Source: Pseudomonas kermanshahensis (GTDB lineage Bacteria; Pseudomonadota; Gammaproteobacteria; Pseudomonadales; Pseudomonadaceae). Taken from it: 64,000 bases of DNA. This document shows positions 35,801-43,596 of this stretch, piece by piece. Where the stretch lies: contig NZ_JABWRY020000001.1 in assembly GCF_014269205.2 (NCBI RefSeq), forward strand, positions 1,922,001 through 1,986,000, read 5' to 3'. The translations under genes and the position numbers were made by a program. The stretch's first letter is position 1. Each line of letters starts with the position of its first letter. The notes beneath the pieces were generated by a model, which was not told where the DNA came from, did no database searches, and worked only from the letters and a program-made list of their open reading frames with translations.

Positions 35801-37150
35801 GAGGACGGCCATGATTACGTGTCCGGGCTGATCGAAGCGACCCGTACCGATGTGCTGGCGCTGTCAGCGCACGCGCTGCCACAGGGCGGCTTCAGCGTGG
35901 AGCATCTGCTGGCACCCGACGGCCCGTTGGAGGGCCTGGATGCTGCCACGCTGTCGGGCTACCAGCGCAAGCAATGGTGCGATGCCCAGGGGCAACTGAC
36001 CACGGCGCCAACCCGCCAGGCGCTGGTGGCCTACCGCGAAATCGCCATGCTCGAACACGCCACCCTGGCTGCGCTCGAGACAACGCTGTTGCCGCACGAG
36101 CTGGCACAGTGGCAGGCCAATGGCGGCTATCACCTCATCGCCTTGGCCGAGGACGGCAAGCGGGTGTACGTCAGCCGCCACGACTTGATCAGGCACCAGG
36201 GTGCGCCACTGTTTTATCGGCAGGCCACGCTGCGTGCCAGCGAGCTGCTTGGCGAGCAGCGTGTTGACTGGAGCCCACACGCCCTGCAAGTGCTGAAGAT
36301 AACCGACGCCGCTGGCCTGGAAACCGGCTTCGAGTATGACTGGCGTTTCCTCACGCCTGTAGCCATGACCGATGCCAACGACAACCAGCACCAGGTCAGC
36401 CTCGATGCCTTGGGGCGAGTGACACAAACCCGCTTTTACGGCACGGAACAGGGCCAGTCGGCCGGCTATAGCAGCAAGGCATTCACGCTGCCGGCAACGG
36501 TCGAGGGCATCCTGGCACTCGAAGGAGGCGAGGTACCCGTGGCCACGGCGCACCGGGTAGTGACCGACAGCTGGATGCCCTTGGCACGTGACAGCCAAGG
36601 GCGTCCTCTGGCTACCCGCATGGGCGAGCTGGCGCTGCGTCGCCTGCTCAAGGCCAAAGGCCTGCCCGCTGTGGACGACAGCGAAAGCCGCCAGCCGCCA
36701 CATATCATCAGCCTGCAGACCGACCGCTACGACGGCGACCCTGCGCAGCAGCTGCGCGTAAACGTGGCGCACAGCAATGGCGCCGGCCGCCTGTTGCAGA
36801 CCGCCGTGCTGAGTGCGCCCGGCGATGCGTGGGTGCGTACCGCCGCAGGCAGCCTCGAGCGCGATGCCAACGGTGCTGCACGCGTGCAGCCCGCAGCGCG
36901 GCGCTGGGCGGTGACAGGTAAGACCGAGTACGACAACAAAGGCCAGCCCGTGCGCACCTGGTTGCCGTACTACCTCGATGACTGGCGCCCTGTAAGCGAT
37001 GACAGCGACCACCCCGGGCTGTATGCCGATACCCAGCTGTATGACGCCATGGGGCGCGTTTACCGCGTCCTCACCGCTGCGGGCTGGGAACGGCGTACCG
37101 AGTACTACCCCTGGTTCACGGTAGCGCAGGACGAGAACGACACGGCCTGA
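32813..37150 (+). CDS. Tc toxin subunit B (TcB: cocoon and gatekeeper propeller)
   Basis: A 1445-residue TcdB/TcaC homologue. AAGGAG lies eight bases before the ATG. It begins with the SpvB-type N-terminus (PKGGGTVSAGGGMLSV, FGAGWQCSPPTVCRLDRLG). It continues with FG-GAP-like propeller repeats (GTGMLADLEGDGQPQWL, LLGDTDGSGTTDILYVDADR) and then TcdB middle regions (EVCSNTGGRTLFDYRSSAQSW split, SGMRYQSPVWDPVEREFRGF). TcB and TcC together form a hollow shell that holds the unfolded toxic C-terminus of TcC, and the TcB propeller docks to TcA. Length is normal for an unfused TcB. It is followed by tcC after 81 bases, and the three genes very probably form one operon. Confidence 0.93.
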   Translation: MNDMSVTPSGAGGEPVFSPPSLPKGGGTVSAGGGMLSVGSADGAAGWSLPLPLPVGRALSPSLSLAYRSSAGNGAFGAGWQCSPPTVCRLDRLGVPRYTRSDRWQGPDGEEILLDRGAPRTVAGLPFSDTPAAHTVTAWVQRSGGRDQRLEHWQAQESPDSPGFWLQYHADGSITLFGWSASARLAKPGKPAEVACWYAEETVSATGEHVVYTYRSEDQAGCDAHELAMHPQVANTYLVAVHAMNATPSAALLIPQQAFRPDDFMTVMQLDYGERGVDVNTPPAFEVEAPWPVREDCFSYWRWGFDKRVRRLCHEVLLWHRTRMMAGNADPSPQLVSRLHLGYDTSGVASVLVAAQQIAYETDGTPLLLPPVEFELSRPGREHSDWEALPDLDGFSAPHWQMVDLHGEGLPGLLFQDAGAWWYRAPERNSDLGGDAITWGESQVLPGAPRPGTGMLADLEGDGQPQWLVNLPGVRGSFTLTPDGQWCDFIAADAMPSELAHGDAQLVDFSGGGQQDLVMIGPRSVRLSARVRGAGWQPASDIVPGPALPLPGGEHRLVAFADLAGTGLQQLIEVTAEGVTYWPMLGHGRFANPVQMSGFAIEHFNAARVLLGDTDGSGTTDILYVDADRIRVFVSHNGNRFVESHCVPAPEGVVLDASCKLQLVDLRGQGCAELVLTVPHISPRSWAYRFNDRRPWLLAEVCSNTGGRTLFDYRSSAQSWLDEKRVLQGEGKTAISRLPFPVHTLAQVTLVDDISGLRTVSGMRYQSPVWDPVEREFRGFRQLIQTDTLSDAQGTAAERSPPAQIRQWFLSGIEDLDSIAPQGFDGQGSAEADFPLQPVRFTRLEGDCDVPYSPQGAARRWLLCALKGAQVRSETYGLDGTEHAGLPYSITRQRWQVRVYETAHADRPAALVTPVETLAFTTERIVQDPVITQTLVIGQDKYGHVLQQVQVHYPRRVTVSPSPYPALLPAGLLDDARDPQQDMAWLEHARHGVRNLEDGHDYVSGLIEATRTDVLALSAHALPQGGFSVEHLLAPDGPLEGLDAATLSGYQRKQWCDAQGQLTTAPTRQALVAYREIAMLEHATLAALETTLLPHELAQWQANGGYHLIALAEDGKRVYVSRHDLIRHQGAPLFYRQATLRASELLGEQRVDWSPHALQVLKITDAAGLETGFEYDWRFLTPVAMTDANDNQHQVSLDALGRVTQTRFYGTEQGQSAGYSSKAFTLPATVEGILALEGGEVPVATAHRVVTDSWMPLARDSQGRPLATRMGELALRRLLKAKGLPAVDDSESRQPPHIISLQTDRYDGDPAQQLRVNVAHSNGAGRLLQTAVLSAPGDAWVRTAAGSLERDANGAARVQPAARRWAVTGKTEYDNKGQPVRTWLPYYLDDWRPVSDDSDHPGLYADTQLYDAMGRVYRVLTAAGWERRTEYYPWFTVAQDENDTA

Positions 37151-37231
37151 ACGCGACCCTGATGGCGCGCGCTACCTGGCGCACGCCATGCCACTCAACC
37201 CAATGCAGAATTCAAGAACAGGAGGCACGCG

Positions 37232-40051
37232 ATGCCTGCTCTTTCGGACAACGCTGTCCATCGCAATACCCCTACCGTCACGGTCGTGGACAACCGCGGC
37301 CTGGTGGCCCGGACCATCCACTACCATCGCCACCCGGACACGCCGACCCTGACGCAACCTCGGATTACGCGCCAGCAGCATGACGCCAAGGGTTTCATGA
37401 CCCACAGTTGCGACCCGCGCCTGCACGCCAGCGGCCGGGGTAACTTTGCCTGGCTGACCGACCTGGCCGGCACCCCGGTGTGCACCCAAAGCGCCGACGC
37501 CGGCGTGTCGATCAACCTGAGCGATGCAGCGGGGCGCCCGTTGCTTGCCGTGTCGCGAATCGCGCTTGATGAGCGCGGCGAGCACGTGCGCAGTGAAGCG
37601 GTCACCCGCACTTGGCACTACGAGAACGCCACCCTGCCTGGGCGCCTCGTGGGCATTAGCGAACAGGTCAATGGCCACGCGGCTTGTCGGTTGGAGCGGG
37701 TGGTATATGCCGGCAACAGCGCCGCAGAAAAAGCCCACAATCTGGCGGGCCAGGCGAGCCGGCACTACCACACCGCCGGTGTGCTGCAGACCCATGGCGT
37801 TGGCTTGACCGGTGTACCCCTAGCGACCACGCAGCGTTTGCTGGTGGATGCCGATAACCCGCAGGTGGAGGCGGATTGGCAAAGTGAACAGCCTGCCGAT
37901 TGGGAGGCCCAACTGCAGCCGGAAAGCGAAGCCAGCACCACGCTGAGCACGGTGGATGCGACCGGTGCACCCTTGACGACGCGTGATGCCGCAGGCCATC
38001 TGCGTCGCCAGGCTTACGACGTGGCGGGCCTGCTCACGCAGCGTTGGCTGACGCTCGAGGGCGGCCCTGAGCAGGTCATTCTCAACGCCTTGAGCTATTC
38101 GGCGGCTGGGCAAAAGCTGCGCGAGGAGCACGGTAACGGCTTGGTCACCCAATACTGCTACGAACCGCGCACACAGTTGCTGGCAGAAGTACGCACCGAG
38201 CGCCCGACAGGGCACGCGCAAGGGGCCAAGGTGCTGCAAGATCTGCGCTACGCTTACGACCCGGTGGGCAATGTGCTCAGTGTGCGCAACGACGCCGAAG
38301 AAACCCGCTTCTGGCGCAATCAGAAAGTCGAACCGCTAAGCACCTATGTCTATGACAGCCTGTACCGGCTGGCCAGCGCCACCGGGCGCGAGATGGCCAA
38401 TGCCGGCCAGCAGGGCGTCAATCTGCCGGATATGGCGATCCTCGATAACGTCACCTACAGCTGCTACAACCGCACCTATACCTACGACATGGCGGGCAAC
38501 CTGACCCGCATCCGCCACAGCGCGCCCGCCACCAACCACAGCTACACCACCGATATCACCGTCAGCGACCGCAGCAACCGGGCCGTGGACAGCGCGCTAA
38601 CCCAGGACCCGACCGCCGTCGAGGCGTTGTTCAACGCCAGTGGCCAGCAAAAGGCGTTGTTGCCGGGCCAGCAACTGAGCTGGACACCGCGCGGTGAGTT
38701 GCACGCCGTTACCCAGGTCATGCGCGAAGGGGCGGCGGACGATGGCGAAAGTTATCGCTATGACATTGGCAACCAACGCGTGCTCAAGGTCAGTACCCAA
38801 AAGACCGCGGCCCACATGCGCACGCAACGTGTGCAGTACCTGCCAGGCCTGGAGCTGCGCAGTACAACCCAGGGCGGCACGTTGACCGAACAGTTGCAGG
38901 TGGTGCTGGTGGGCGACGCTGGGCACGCCCAGGTGCGGGCCTTGCACTGGGCTGCAGGCAAACCCCCAGAACTTGCCAACGCGCAACTGCGTTACAGCTA
39001 TGCCGACCAACTGGGCAGCGGTTGCCTGGAGGTCGATGGCAGTGGTGCGGTGATTAGTCGAGAGGAGTACTACCCGTACGGCGGCACGGCGGTATGGGCC
39101 GCTCGCAGTGAAGTGCAGGGGCGCTACAAGTTTGTTCGTTATTCGGGCAAGGAGCGCGATGCGACAGGGCTGTACTACTACGGGTATCGCTATTACCAGC
39201 CTTGGCTGGGGCGGTGGTTGAGTGCGGACCCGGCAGGTACGGTGGATGGCTTGAACTTGTACGCGATGGTGCGTAACAACCCGATGACATTGGTTGATGA
39301 GTTGGGGTTGAGGGGCAAAGGGAAAAAGAACAAGGGCGGGGGGAACAGCTCCGGAGCACAAGGCACGTCGGTTGCCAGCGGGGCCGGTGACGCTGCTAAT
39401 GACCCAGTCGCATCAACTTCAGCTTCTGCAGGGGCGAGCCGAGATGGTGCTGGTCTGCTCGCTTCATCCTCTCAATTAGAGCCCTCTGCAGCAGATACCC
39501 AAGACGACGATGGCTGGTCGCAAGCTCCTAGTCCTAAGAGTAAGCAGGCAAGCAGGTCGCCGAAGAAAGAATCCGTGGCAGTCAGGGAGGCTGGCAAAAC
39601 AGATAGTCCAGTGTATGAGAAGTTGAAACGATATCTACCGACAGACAGGCAATCGGGTTATGGTGTTATGGCTATTGGCCAAAGGCCAAAGAGTGATGGT
39701 ACGAAGCAAGAATATTTCTTCTTGGAAAGAGGTACAGAATCTCGGGGCTTCAAGCATGTGACCACTCGGCACCGTGCCGACTTCGCTGATCAGGGCATAA
39801 CGAGGGATAAGGACATCGCTGATTTGGTGATGGCCGCCTTGGCCCATGGCAAAGTAATAGGCATTCAAAACCCCCGGCCACTCATGGGTAAACGTCCAAT
39901 TTACGAGGTCACTTTCAACAACGAACAGCACTTCGTTGCAGTACAACTTTCAACTGACGGCTACGATAAAGCAGAGAGCGTGATAGGCGCTAACCCTAGT
40001 GAGAAGCACTACTCCGCCAGAAATGCTGTTGCGAGGTCACGTAAAAAGTAA
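37232..40051 (+). CDS. Tc toxin subunit C (TcC) with a variable C-terminal effector domain
   Basis: A 939-residue RHS-repeat protein. AGGAGG lies seven bases before the ATG. Residues ~1-630 are the YD/RHS shell (GNLTRIRHS, YAYDPVGNVLSVRND). Residues 635-693 are the RHS-associated core (RYSGKERDATGLYYYGYRYY, WLSADPAGTVDGLNLYAM) ending at Asp689-Glu-Leu-Gly-Leu693, the usual self-cleavage border. From 694 the composition changes: ~100 residues of low-complexity G/S/K/A linker, then a 150-residue tail (792-939). The tail's GFKHVTTRHRADF (His842, His847), KRPIYEVTFNN and VIGANPS strings resemble BECR-fold RNase toxins. Its DNA is clearly more AT-rich than the core, as expected for an exchanged module. 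The effector class is tentative. Confidence 0.9.
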   Translation: MPALSDNAVHRNTPTVTVVDNRGLVARTIHYHRHPDTPTLTQPRITRQQHDAKGFMTHSCDPRLHASGRGNFAWLTDLAGTPVCTQSADAGVSINLSDAAGRPLLAVSRIALDERGEHVRSEAVTRTWHYENATLPGRLVGISEQVNGHAACRLERVVYAGNSAAEKAHNLAGQASRHYHTAGVLQTHGVGLTGVPLATTQRLLVDADNPQVEADWQSEQPADWEAQLQPESEASTTLSTVDATGAPLTTRDAAGHLRRQAYDVAGLLTQRWLTLEGGPEQVILNALSYSAAGQKLREEHGNGLVTQYCYEPRTQLLAEVRTERPTGHAQGAKVLQDLRYAYDPVGNVLSVRNDAEETRFWRNQKVEPLSTYVYDSLYRLASATGREMANAGQQGVNLPDMAILDNVTYSCYNRTYTYDMAGNLTRIRHSAPATNHSYTTDITVSDRSNRAVDSALTQDPTAVEALFNASGQQKALLPGQQLSWTPRGELHAVTQVMREGAADDGESYRYDIGNQRVLKVSTQKTAAHMRTQRVQYLPGLELRSTTQGGTLTEQLQVVLVGDAGHAQVRALHWAAGKPPELANAQLRYSYADQLGSGCLEVDGSGAVISREEYYPYGGTAVWAARSEVQGRYKFVRYSGKERDATGLYYYGYRYYQPWLGRWLSADPAGTVDGLNLYAMVRNNPMTLVDELGLRGKGKKNKGGGNSSGAQGTSVASGAGDAANDPVASTSASAGASRDGAGLLASSSQLEPSAADTQDDDGWSQAPSPKSKQASRSPKKESVAVREAGKTDSPVYEKLKRYLPTDRQSGYGVMAIGQRPKSDGTKQEYFFLERGTESRGFKHVTTRHRADFADQGITRDKDIADLVMAALAHGKVIGIQNPRPLMGKRPIYEVTFNNEQHFVAVQLSTDGYDKAESVIGANPSEKHYSARNAVARSRKK

Positions 40052-40153
40052 CCCGTGTCGGAAATCTACTATTCTTGGCGCTAAATATGATATGGCGGAC
40101 GCCTGAAGACGCCTAGAATGACACCCACTTCGGATGTCATGTGAGCAGCGTCC

Positions 40154-41209
40154 ATGGTCGCCCTACAACAACAACCACAGCCCCCCGAAGCCACCTCGCA
40201 GATAAAACCGGAACTGCGGGTTGGCTTCGTGCTCCTCAACCAGTTCACCCTGGTCCCGGTCGCTGGCCTGGTCGACTCGCTGCGCTTCGCTGCCGACAAG
40301 TCGTTCCGCAGCCAGCAAGTGTATTGCCAATGGGACTGGATGACCCTGGACGACCAGCCGATCACCGCCAGTTGCGGCATGCCCATTTCGCCGACCAAAC
40401 CGCTCAACCTGTTTGCCCAGTACGACTACATCGTGCTGGCGGGCGGGCTGCTGGGCGAAACGCGTAACCCCCCAGACTGGCTACTCGATGCCCTGCGTGA
40501 GGTGCATGCGGCCAATATCCCGATCATCGCCCTGTGTTCAGGTTCGTTCGTGCTGGGCAAGGCCGGCCTGCTCGATGGCCGGCGGTGCGCGTTGCATTTC
40601 ACCTTGCGCGATGAGTTCAAGGAGCGTTTCCCGCTGTCCACCGCCGTGATCGACAAGAGCTATGTGGATGACCGCGGCATTATCACTTGCCCGGGCGGCA
40701 CGGCCATCGACCTGGCGGCCAACCTGATTCGCCGGCACTGCGGCGCGGTGCGTGCGCAGAAGGGCTTGGAGTACCTGCTGGTGGACGAGCGTGCCGACGC
40801 GCAAGAGGACAAGGCCGCCAGCGAAAGCGTTTACCAGAACGACCGTGTGCAACGGGCCATTGCCTTCATGCGCGCCAACCTGGATGCCTCGATGACCCTC
40901 AAGGCGGTGGCCGAGGCAGTGGGCACACACCCGCGGCAGTTGCACCGCGAGTTCGTTGCCAACACGCAAGAGCCGCCGGCCAACTACTGGCGCAAGCTGC
41001 GCCTGGACCACGCCCGGCGCTTGCTGGTGAATACCAGCCAGAACATCACCACCATTGCCTTGGCGTGTGGGTTTTCCGATGCGTCGCACTTCATCTTGTG
41101 GTTCCGCAAGCAGTACGGCGAGACGCCTTACAGCTTCCGCAAACGGCGGCATGAAGTGGAGCGGTTTGACTGGCATGGGGACAAAGTAGGCTTGGACCCG
41201 GAGCTGTAG
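40154..41209 (+). CDS. GlxA-family transcriptional regulator (DJ-1/PfpI sensor plus AraC HTH)
   Basis: A 351-residue regulator. Residues ~20-190 are a class-I glutamine-amidotransferase-like (DJ-1/PfpI) domain, with the elbow Cys in IIALCSGSFVLGKAGLLDG. Residues ~235-335 are the AraC DNA-binding domain (MTLKAVAEAVGTHPRQLHREF, ITTIALACGFSDASHFILWF). Relatives (GbdR, CdhR, ArgR-like ArgR2) control catabolism of quaternary amines and amino acids in Pseudomonas. It converges with the RidA-cupin-MFS set at 41287-43379, which together with the oxidase genes is its likely target. The ribosome site before 40154 is weak. Confidence 0.87.
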   Translation: MVALQQQPQPPEATSQIKPELRVGFVLLNQFTLVPVAGLVDSLRFAADKSFRSQQVYCQWDWMTLDDQPITASCGMPISPTKPLNLFAQYDYIVLAGGLLGETRNPPDWLLDALREVHAANIPIIALCSGSFVLGKAGLLDGRRCALHFTLRDEFKERFPLSTAVIDKSYVDDRGIITCPGGTAIDLAANLIRRHCGAVRAQKGLEYLLVDERADAQEDKAASESVYQNDRVQRAIAFMRANLDASMTLKAVAEAVGTHPRQLHREFVANTQEPPANYWRKLRLDHARRLLVNTSQNITTIALACGFSDASHFILWFRKQYGETPYSFRKRRHEVERFDWHGDKVGLDPEL

Positions 41210-41210
41210 C

Positions 41211-41278
41211 TGTGTACACATCTCCAGCGCTACCCGTGTAGGCGCTGGCTTGCCTGCGAATGGGCCGCAAAGCGGCCC
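41211..41278. terminator. REP-like element with strong hairpin between convergent genes
   Basis: After a TGTGTACACA palindrome (41211-41220), a degenerate single REP (41238-41260, GTAGGCGCTGGCTTGC type) runs into a seven-base-pair stem GGGCCGC / GCGGCCC with loop AAA at 41262-41278. It sits between the regulator stop and the ridA stop, so it is probably a bidirectional terminator. Confidence 0.6.
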
Positions 41279-41286
41279 TGGCGCTA

Positions 41287-41625
41287 TCAAAGCTGACCAA
41301 AAGCCTGAATTTCGATCCGATACTCAGGCGCCGCCAGCGCAGCCCCCACACACGCCCGTACCGGTGGCTGCTGCCCGACCCAAGCGTCATACACCTCATT
41401 CATCGCCGCAAACTCCCCCATGTCAGCCAGCCAGATCTGCACGCGGGTCAGGTTGCCCTTACCTGCGCCAACCTGTGCCAGCCACTGCTCCAACTGCGCC
41501 AGCACGCACCGCGTCTGCGCAGCGATATCGCCCGGTGCAAGGGCGACGATCCCGGAGGTTTCCAGGCGGCCATCCACCAGAACCATCTGGCTGGCCCGTT
41601 TGCCGGGGTTGATACGTTCGATCAT
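41287..41625 (-). CDS. RidA/YjgF-family enamine/imine deaminase
   Basis: A 112-residue RidA-like protein. The ATG at 41625 has GAGGAG upstream, and that site overlaps the stop of the cupin gene, indicating translational coupling. It starts IERINPGKRASQMVLVDGRL and includes ALAPGDIAAQTRCVLAQLEQ and LTRVQIWLADMGEFAAMNEVY. The classical C-terminal R-x-x-x-E signature appears around VRACVGAALAAPEYRIEIQAF, whose Arg binds the substrate carboxylate. RidA proteins hydrolyse reactive imines or enamines to ketones and ammonia. Beside a FAD amine oxidase and a P5C-reductase-like gene, disposal of an imine intermediate is a natural role. Confidence 0.88.
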   Translation of the reverse strand: MIERINPGKRASQMVLVDGRLETSGIVALAPGDIAAQTRCVLAQLEQWLAQVGAGKGNLTRVQIWLADMGEFAAMNEVYDAWVGQQPPVRACVGAALAAPEYRIEIQAFGQL

Positions 41626-41636
41626 CCGCGCGCTCC

Positions 41637-41987
41637 TCAGAACAGTACGTAGGTCTTGCGCAGGGTCTCGCGGATCTCCCACACGCCTTCGCAGTTCTCC
41701 GGGAACAGCACCGCATCGCCCGCCCGCAGCTCGACCGGCTCGCCACCGTCGGGGGTAAAGGTGCAGCTGCCGCTGACGATATGGCTGAATTCGCGGTTTT
41801 TCAGGAAGCGGCGGAATACCCCGGGGCTGCTTTCCCAGATGCCGATGCTGGCACCCACCGCTTCATCGGTCTGGTCCTGGGCGCTGGCGGCGTGGGCGAT
41901 CGGTTCGCCGATCGGCAGCCGGGCAGGGGCTGGCGTGCCCAGGGGCGAGGTAGCGGCATTGCGGACAACGGTAAGCACTTGATTCAT
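41637..41987 (-). CDS. Cupin-domain protein (DUF861-like)
   Basis: A 116-residue single cupin. AAGGAG lies nine bases before the ATG and overlaps the stop of the MFS gene. It has the sequence SIGIWESSPGVFRRFLKNRE, FSHIVSGSCTFTPDGGEPVE and LRAGDAVLFPENCEGVWEIRE, with the C-terminal W-E-I motif typical of the (S)-ureidoglycine aminohydrolase-like DUF861 cupins. Such small cupins are regularly found in amine and amino-acid catabolic operons with a FAD oxidase. Their enzymatic role is unclear. It is the middle gene of the MFS-cupin-ridA operon. Confidence 0.85.
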   Translation of the reverse strand: MNQVLTVVRNAATSPLGTPAPARLPIGEPIAHAASAQDQTDEAVGASIGIWESSPGVFRRFLKNREFSHIVSGSCTFTPDGGEPVELRAGDAVLFPENCEGVWEIRETLRKTYVLF

Positions 41988-41999
41988 GGTGTGGCTCCT

Positions 42000-43379
42000 T
42001 CAGGCTTTTCGGGCAACGTTTTTGTAGGACGGTGACGGTGCAGGGGCGGCCCCGCCCAATGCGGCGGCTTGCTGCAGGTCGAGCTTGCTGGTCTCTGGGG
42101 CCAGCCACCACGAGATCAGTGCACCGAACAGTGAGATCAACGCGGCGGCGAACATGGTGTTGGCAATGCCATAGGTGGCCAGGGAAATAGGCACCAGGTA
42201 GGTGCCCACGGCCGCGCCGATACGTGACAGCGAAGTGGCCAGGCCAACGGCAGACGCGCGGATCTCGGTGGGGAACAATTCGTTGGGGTAGACGTATTCC
42301 AGCACCTGGGCGCCGCCGATCAACACCGCGTAGGCGCCAAACAGCACCAGCACGGTGGTGGGCGATGCGTCGGGGAACACGCCCAGCAGCACCAGCGACA
42401 TGCCCGACCAGAGGAAGCTGTGGATCAGCATCTTGCGCCGCCCCAGGCGGTTGATCAGCTTGGTTGCCAGCAGGCAGCCAAGGGTGAACAGCAGGGTGAT
42501 GGCGATCGAGCCGTAGGCGGCCCAGTCGCCGGTGAGCTTCAGCGCCTGCAGCACCTTTGGGGCGAACGCATAGATGGCGAACAGCGGGACGATGGCGCAG
42601 GTCCAGAACAGGGTGACAAAGGCCATGCGCTTGCCGTAGCCGGAGTGGAACAGCGACCACACCGACACCGGTTTGCCGCTGACGTGTTCGGGCAGATCGG
42701 CGATGGAGTAATCCGGGCCATAGACGCGTTTGATCACGGCATCCGCCTCGGCAGTGCGGCCCTTGCTCAGCAGCCAACGTGGCGATTCTGGCGTGCCGCT
42801 ACGGGCAATCAGGAACAACGCACCCGGGACCAACGCACTGGCCAATACCCAGCGCCAGCCGTCATCGCCGCCGACGCGCAGCAACAGTTCACCGACCACG
42901 TAGGCCACGGCGGCCCCGGCGAACCACATCAGTACCATCGCCGCCAGCAGCGGCCCGCGTTGCTTGCGTGGCAGGAACTCGGCCAGCAGCGAGGTAGCGA
43001 TCGGGTAGTCGGCGCCGACCGCGATACCAATCAACAACCGCCAGGCGAACAATGCCCAGGCCGACTCGACCCAGAACTGCGCCACCGAAAAACCGACAAT
43101 GGCGATCAGGTCGACCAGGTACAGCACCTTGCGCCCGTATTTGTCGGTGAACCAGCCACCCAGGAAGCCGCCGAGGAACACCCCGATCAGCGCCGAAGCC
43201 GCAATCAGCCCCTCCCAGAAGGCCGACAGTTGCAGGGCCTGGGTGATCTGCAGCATGGCCACGCCGATGATGCTCAGCACATAGCCGTCGAGGAACGGGC
43301 CACCGGCGGAATAGACCGTCAGTTTGCGGTGGAACGCATTGAGTGGCGCATCTTCGACGGAGCGTTTCGGGACAGACAT
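42000..43379 (-). CDS. MFS transporter, sugar-porter/aromatic-acid-like
   Basis: A 459-residue 12-helix transporter. AGAGGT lies eight bases before the ATG. It starts with the FLDGYVLSIIGVAM segment, the D-G-Y motif in helix 1 that is common in aromatic/organic-acid and sugar porters. The helix 2-3 loop GGWFTDKYGRKVLYLVDL and the mid-protein PESPRWLLSKGR (PESPRWL is the sugar-porter signature) follow. A second PNELFPTEIRASAVG appears near the end of the domain-2 repeat. It probably imports the substrate of the neighbouring oxidase set. It is the first gene of a tight operon with the cupin and ridA genes. Confidence 0.87.
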   Translation of the reverse strand: MSVPKRSVEDAPLNAFHRKLTVYSAGGPFLDGYVLSIIGVAMLQITQALQLSAFWEGLIAASALIGVFLGGFLGGWFTDKYGRKVLYLVDLIAIVGFSVAQFWVESAWALFAWRLLIGIAVGADYPIATSLLAEFLPRKQRGPLLAAMVLMWFAGAAVAYVVGELLLRVGGDDGWRWVLASALVPGALFLIARSGTPESPRWLLSKGRTAEADAVIKRVYGPDYSIADLPEHVSGKPVSVWSLFHSGYGKRMAFVTLFWTCAIVPLFAIYAFAPKVLQALKLTGDWAAYGSIAITLLFTLGCLLATKLINRLGRRKMLIHSFLWSGMSLVLLGVFPDASPTTVLVLFGAYAVLIGGAQVLEYVYPNELFPTEIRASAVGLATSLSRIGAAVGTYLVPISLATYGIANTMFAAALISLFGALISWWLAPETSKLDLQQAAALGGAAPAPSPSYKNVARKA

Positions 43380-43502
43380 TGGACTTACCTCTTGTTGTTA
43401 TTTGACGCACTTGCGTGGCGGCACTATGGCACCGGGTTGCAGGGGTTCCCTATAACGATTCGGACGGGTCGTGGGATGGCATTGCGAAGTGTGAATGGCA
43501 CT

Positions 43503-43596
43503 GTAGAAGCAGCCTTGTGCTGCGAAGAGGCCGGCGACATCAGCCAAGATTTACGGCGTTGTCACCGGCCTCTTCGCAGATCAAGGCTGCGCCTAC
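43503..43596. repeat. REP inverted pair overlapping a stop codon
   Basis: REP copies at 43503-43534 and 43565-43596 face each other; both are slightly degenerate relative to the copies at 13266 and 21011. The right copy contributes the TAG stop of the gene at 43593-44363, so the coding sequence ends inside the element. It lies between that gene and the MFS operon on the same strand. Confidence 0.9.

Noticed and set aside
34145..35812. A 555-codon open frame on the minus strand opposite tcB
   Set aside because: It is antisense to a well-supported TcB gene, has no ribosome site and no recognisable domain; such long antisense frames are common in GC-rich genes.
39311..40051. An immunity gene for the TcC tail directly downstream
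   Set aside because: The next gene is a GlxA-like regulator; the 100-base gap has no small frame with a ribosome site. Tc effectors normally need no immunity gene because the tail stays sealed in the TcB-TcC shell.
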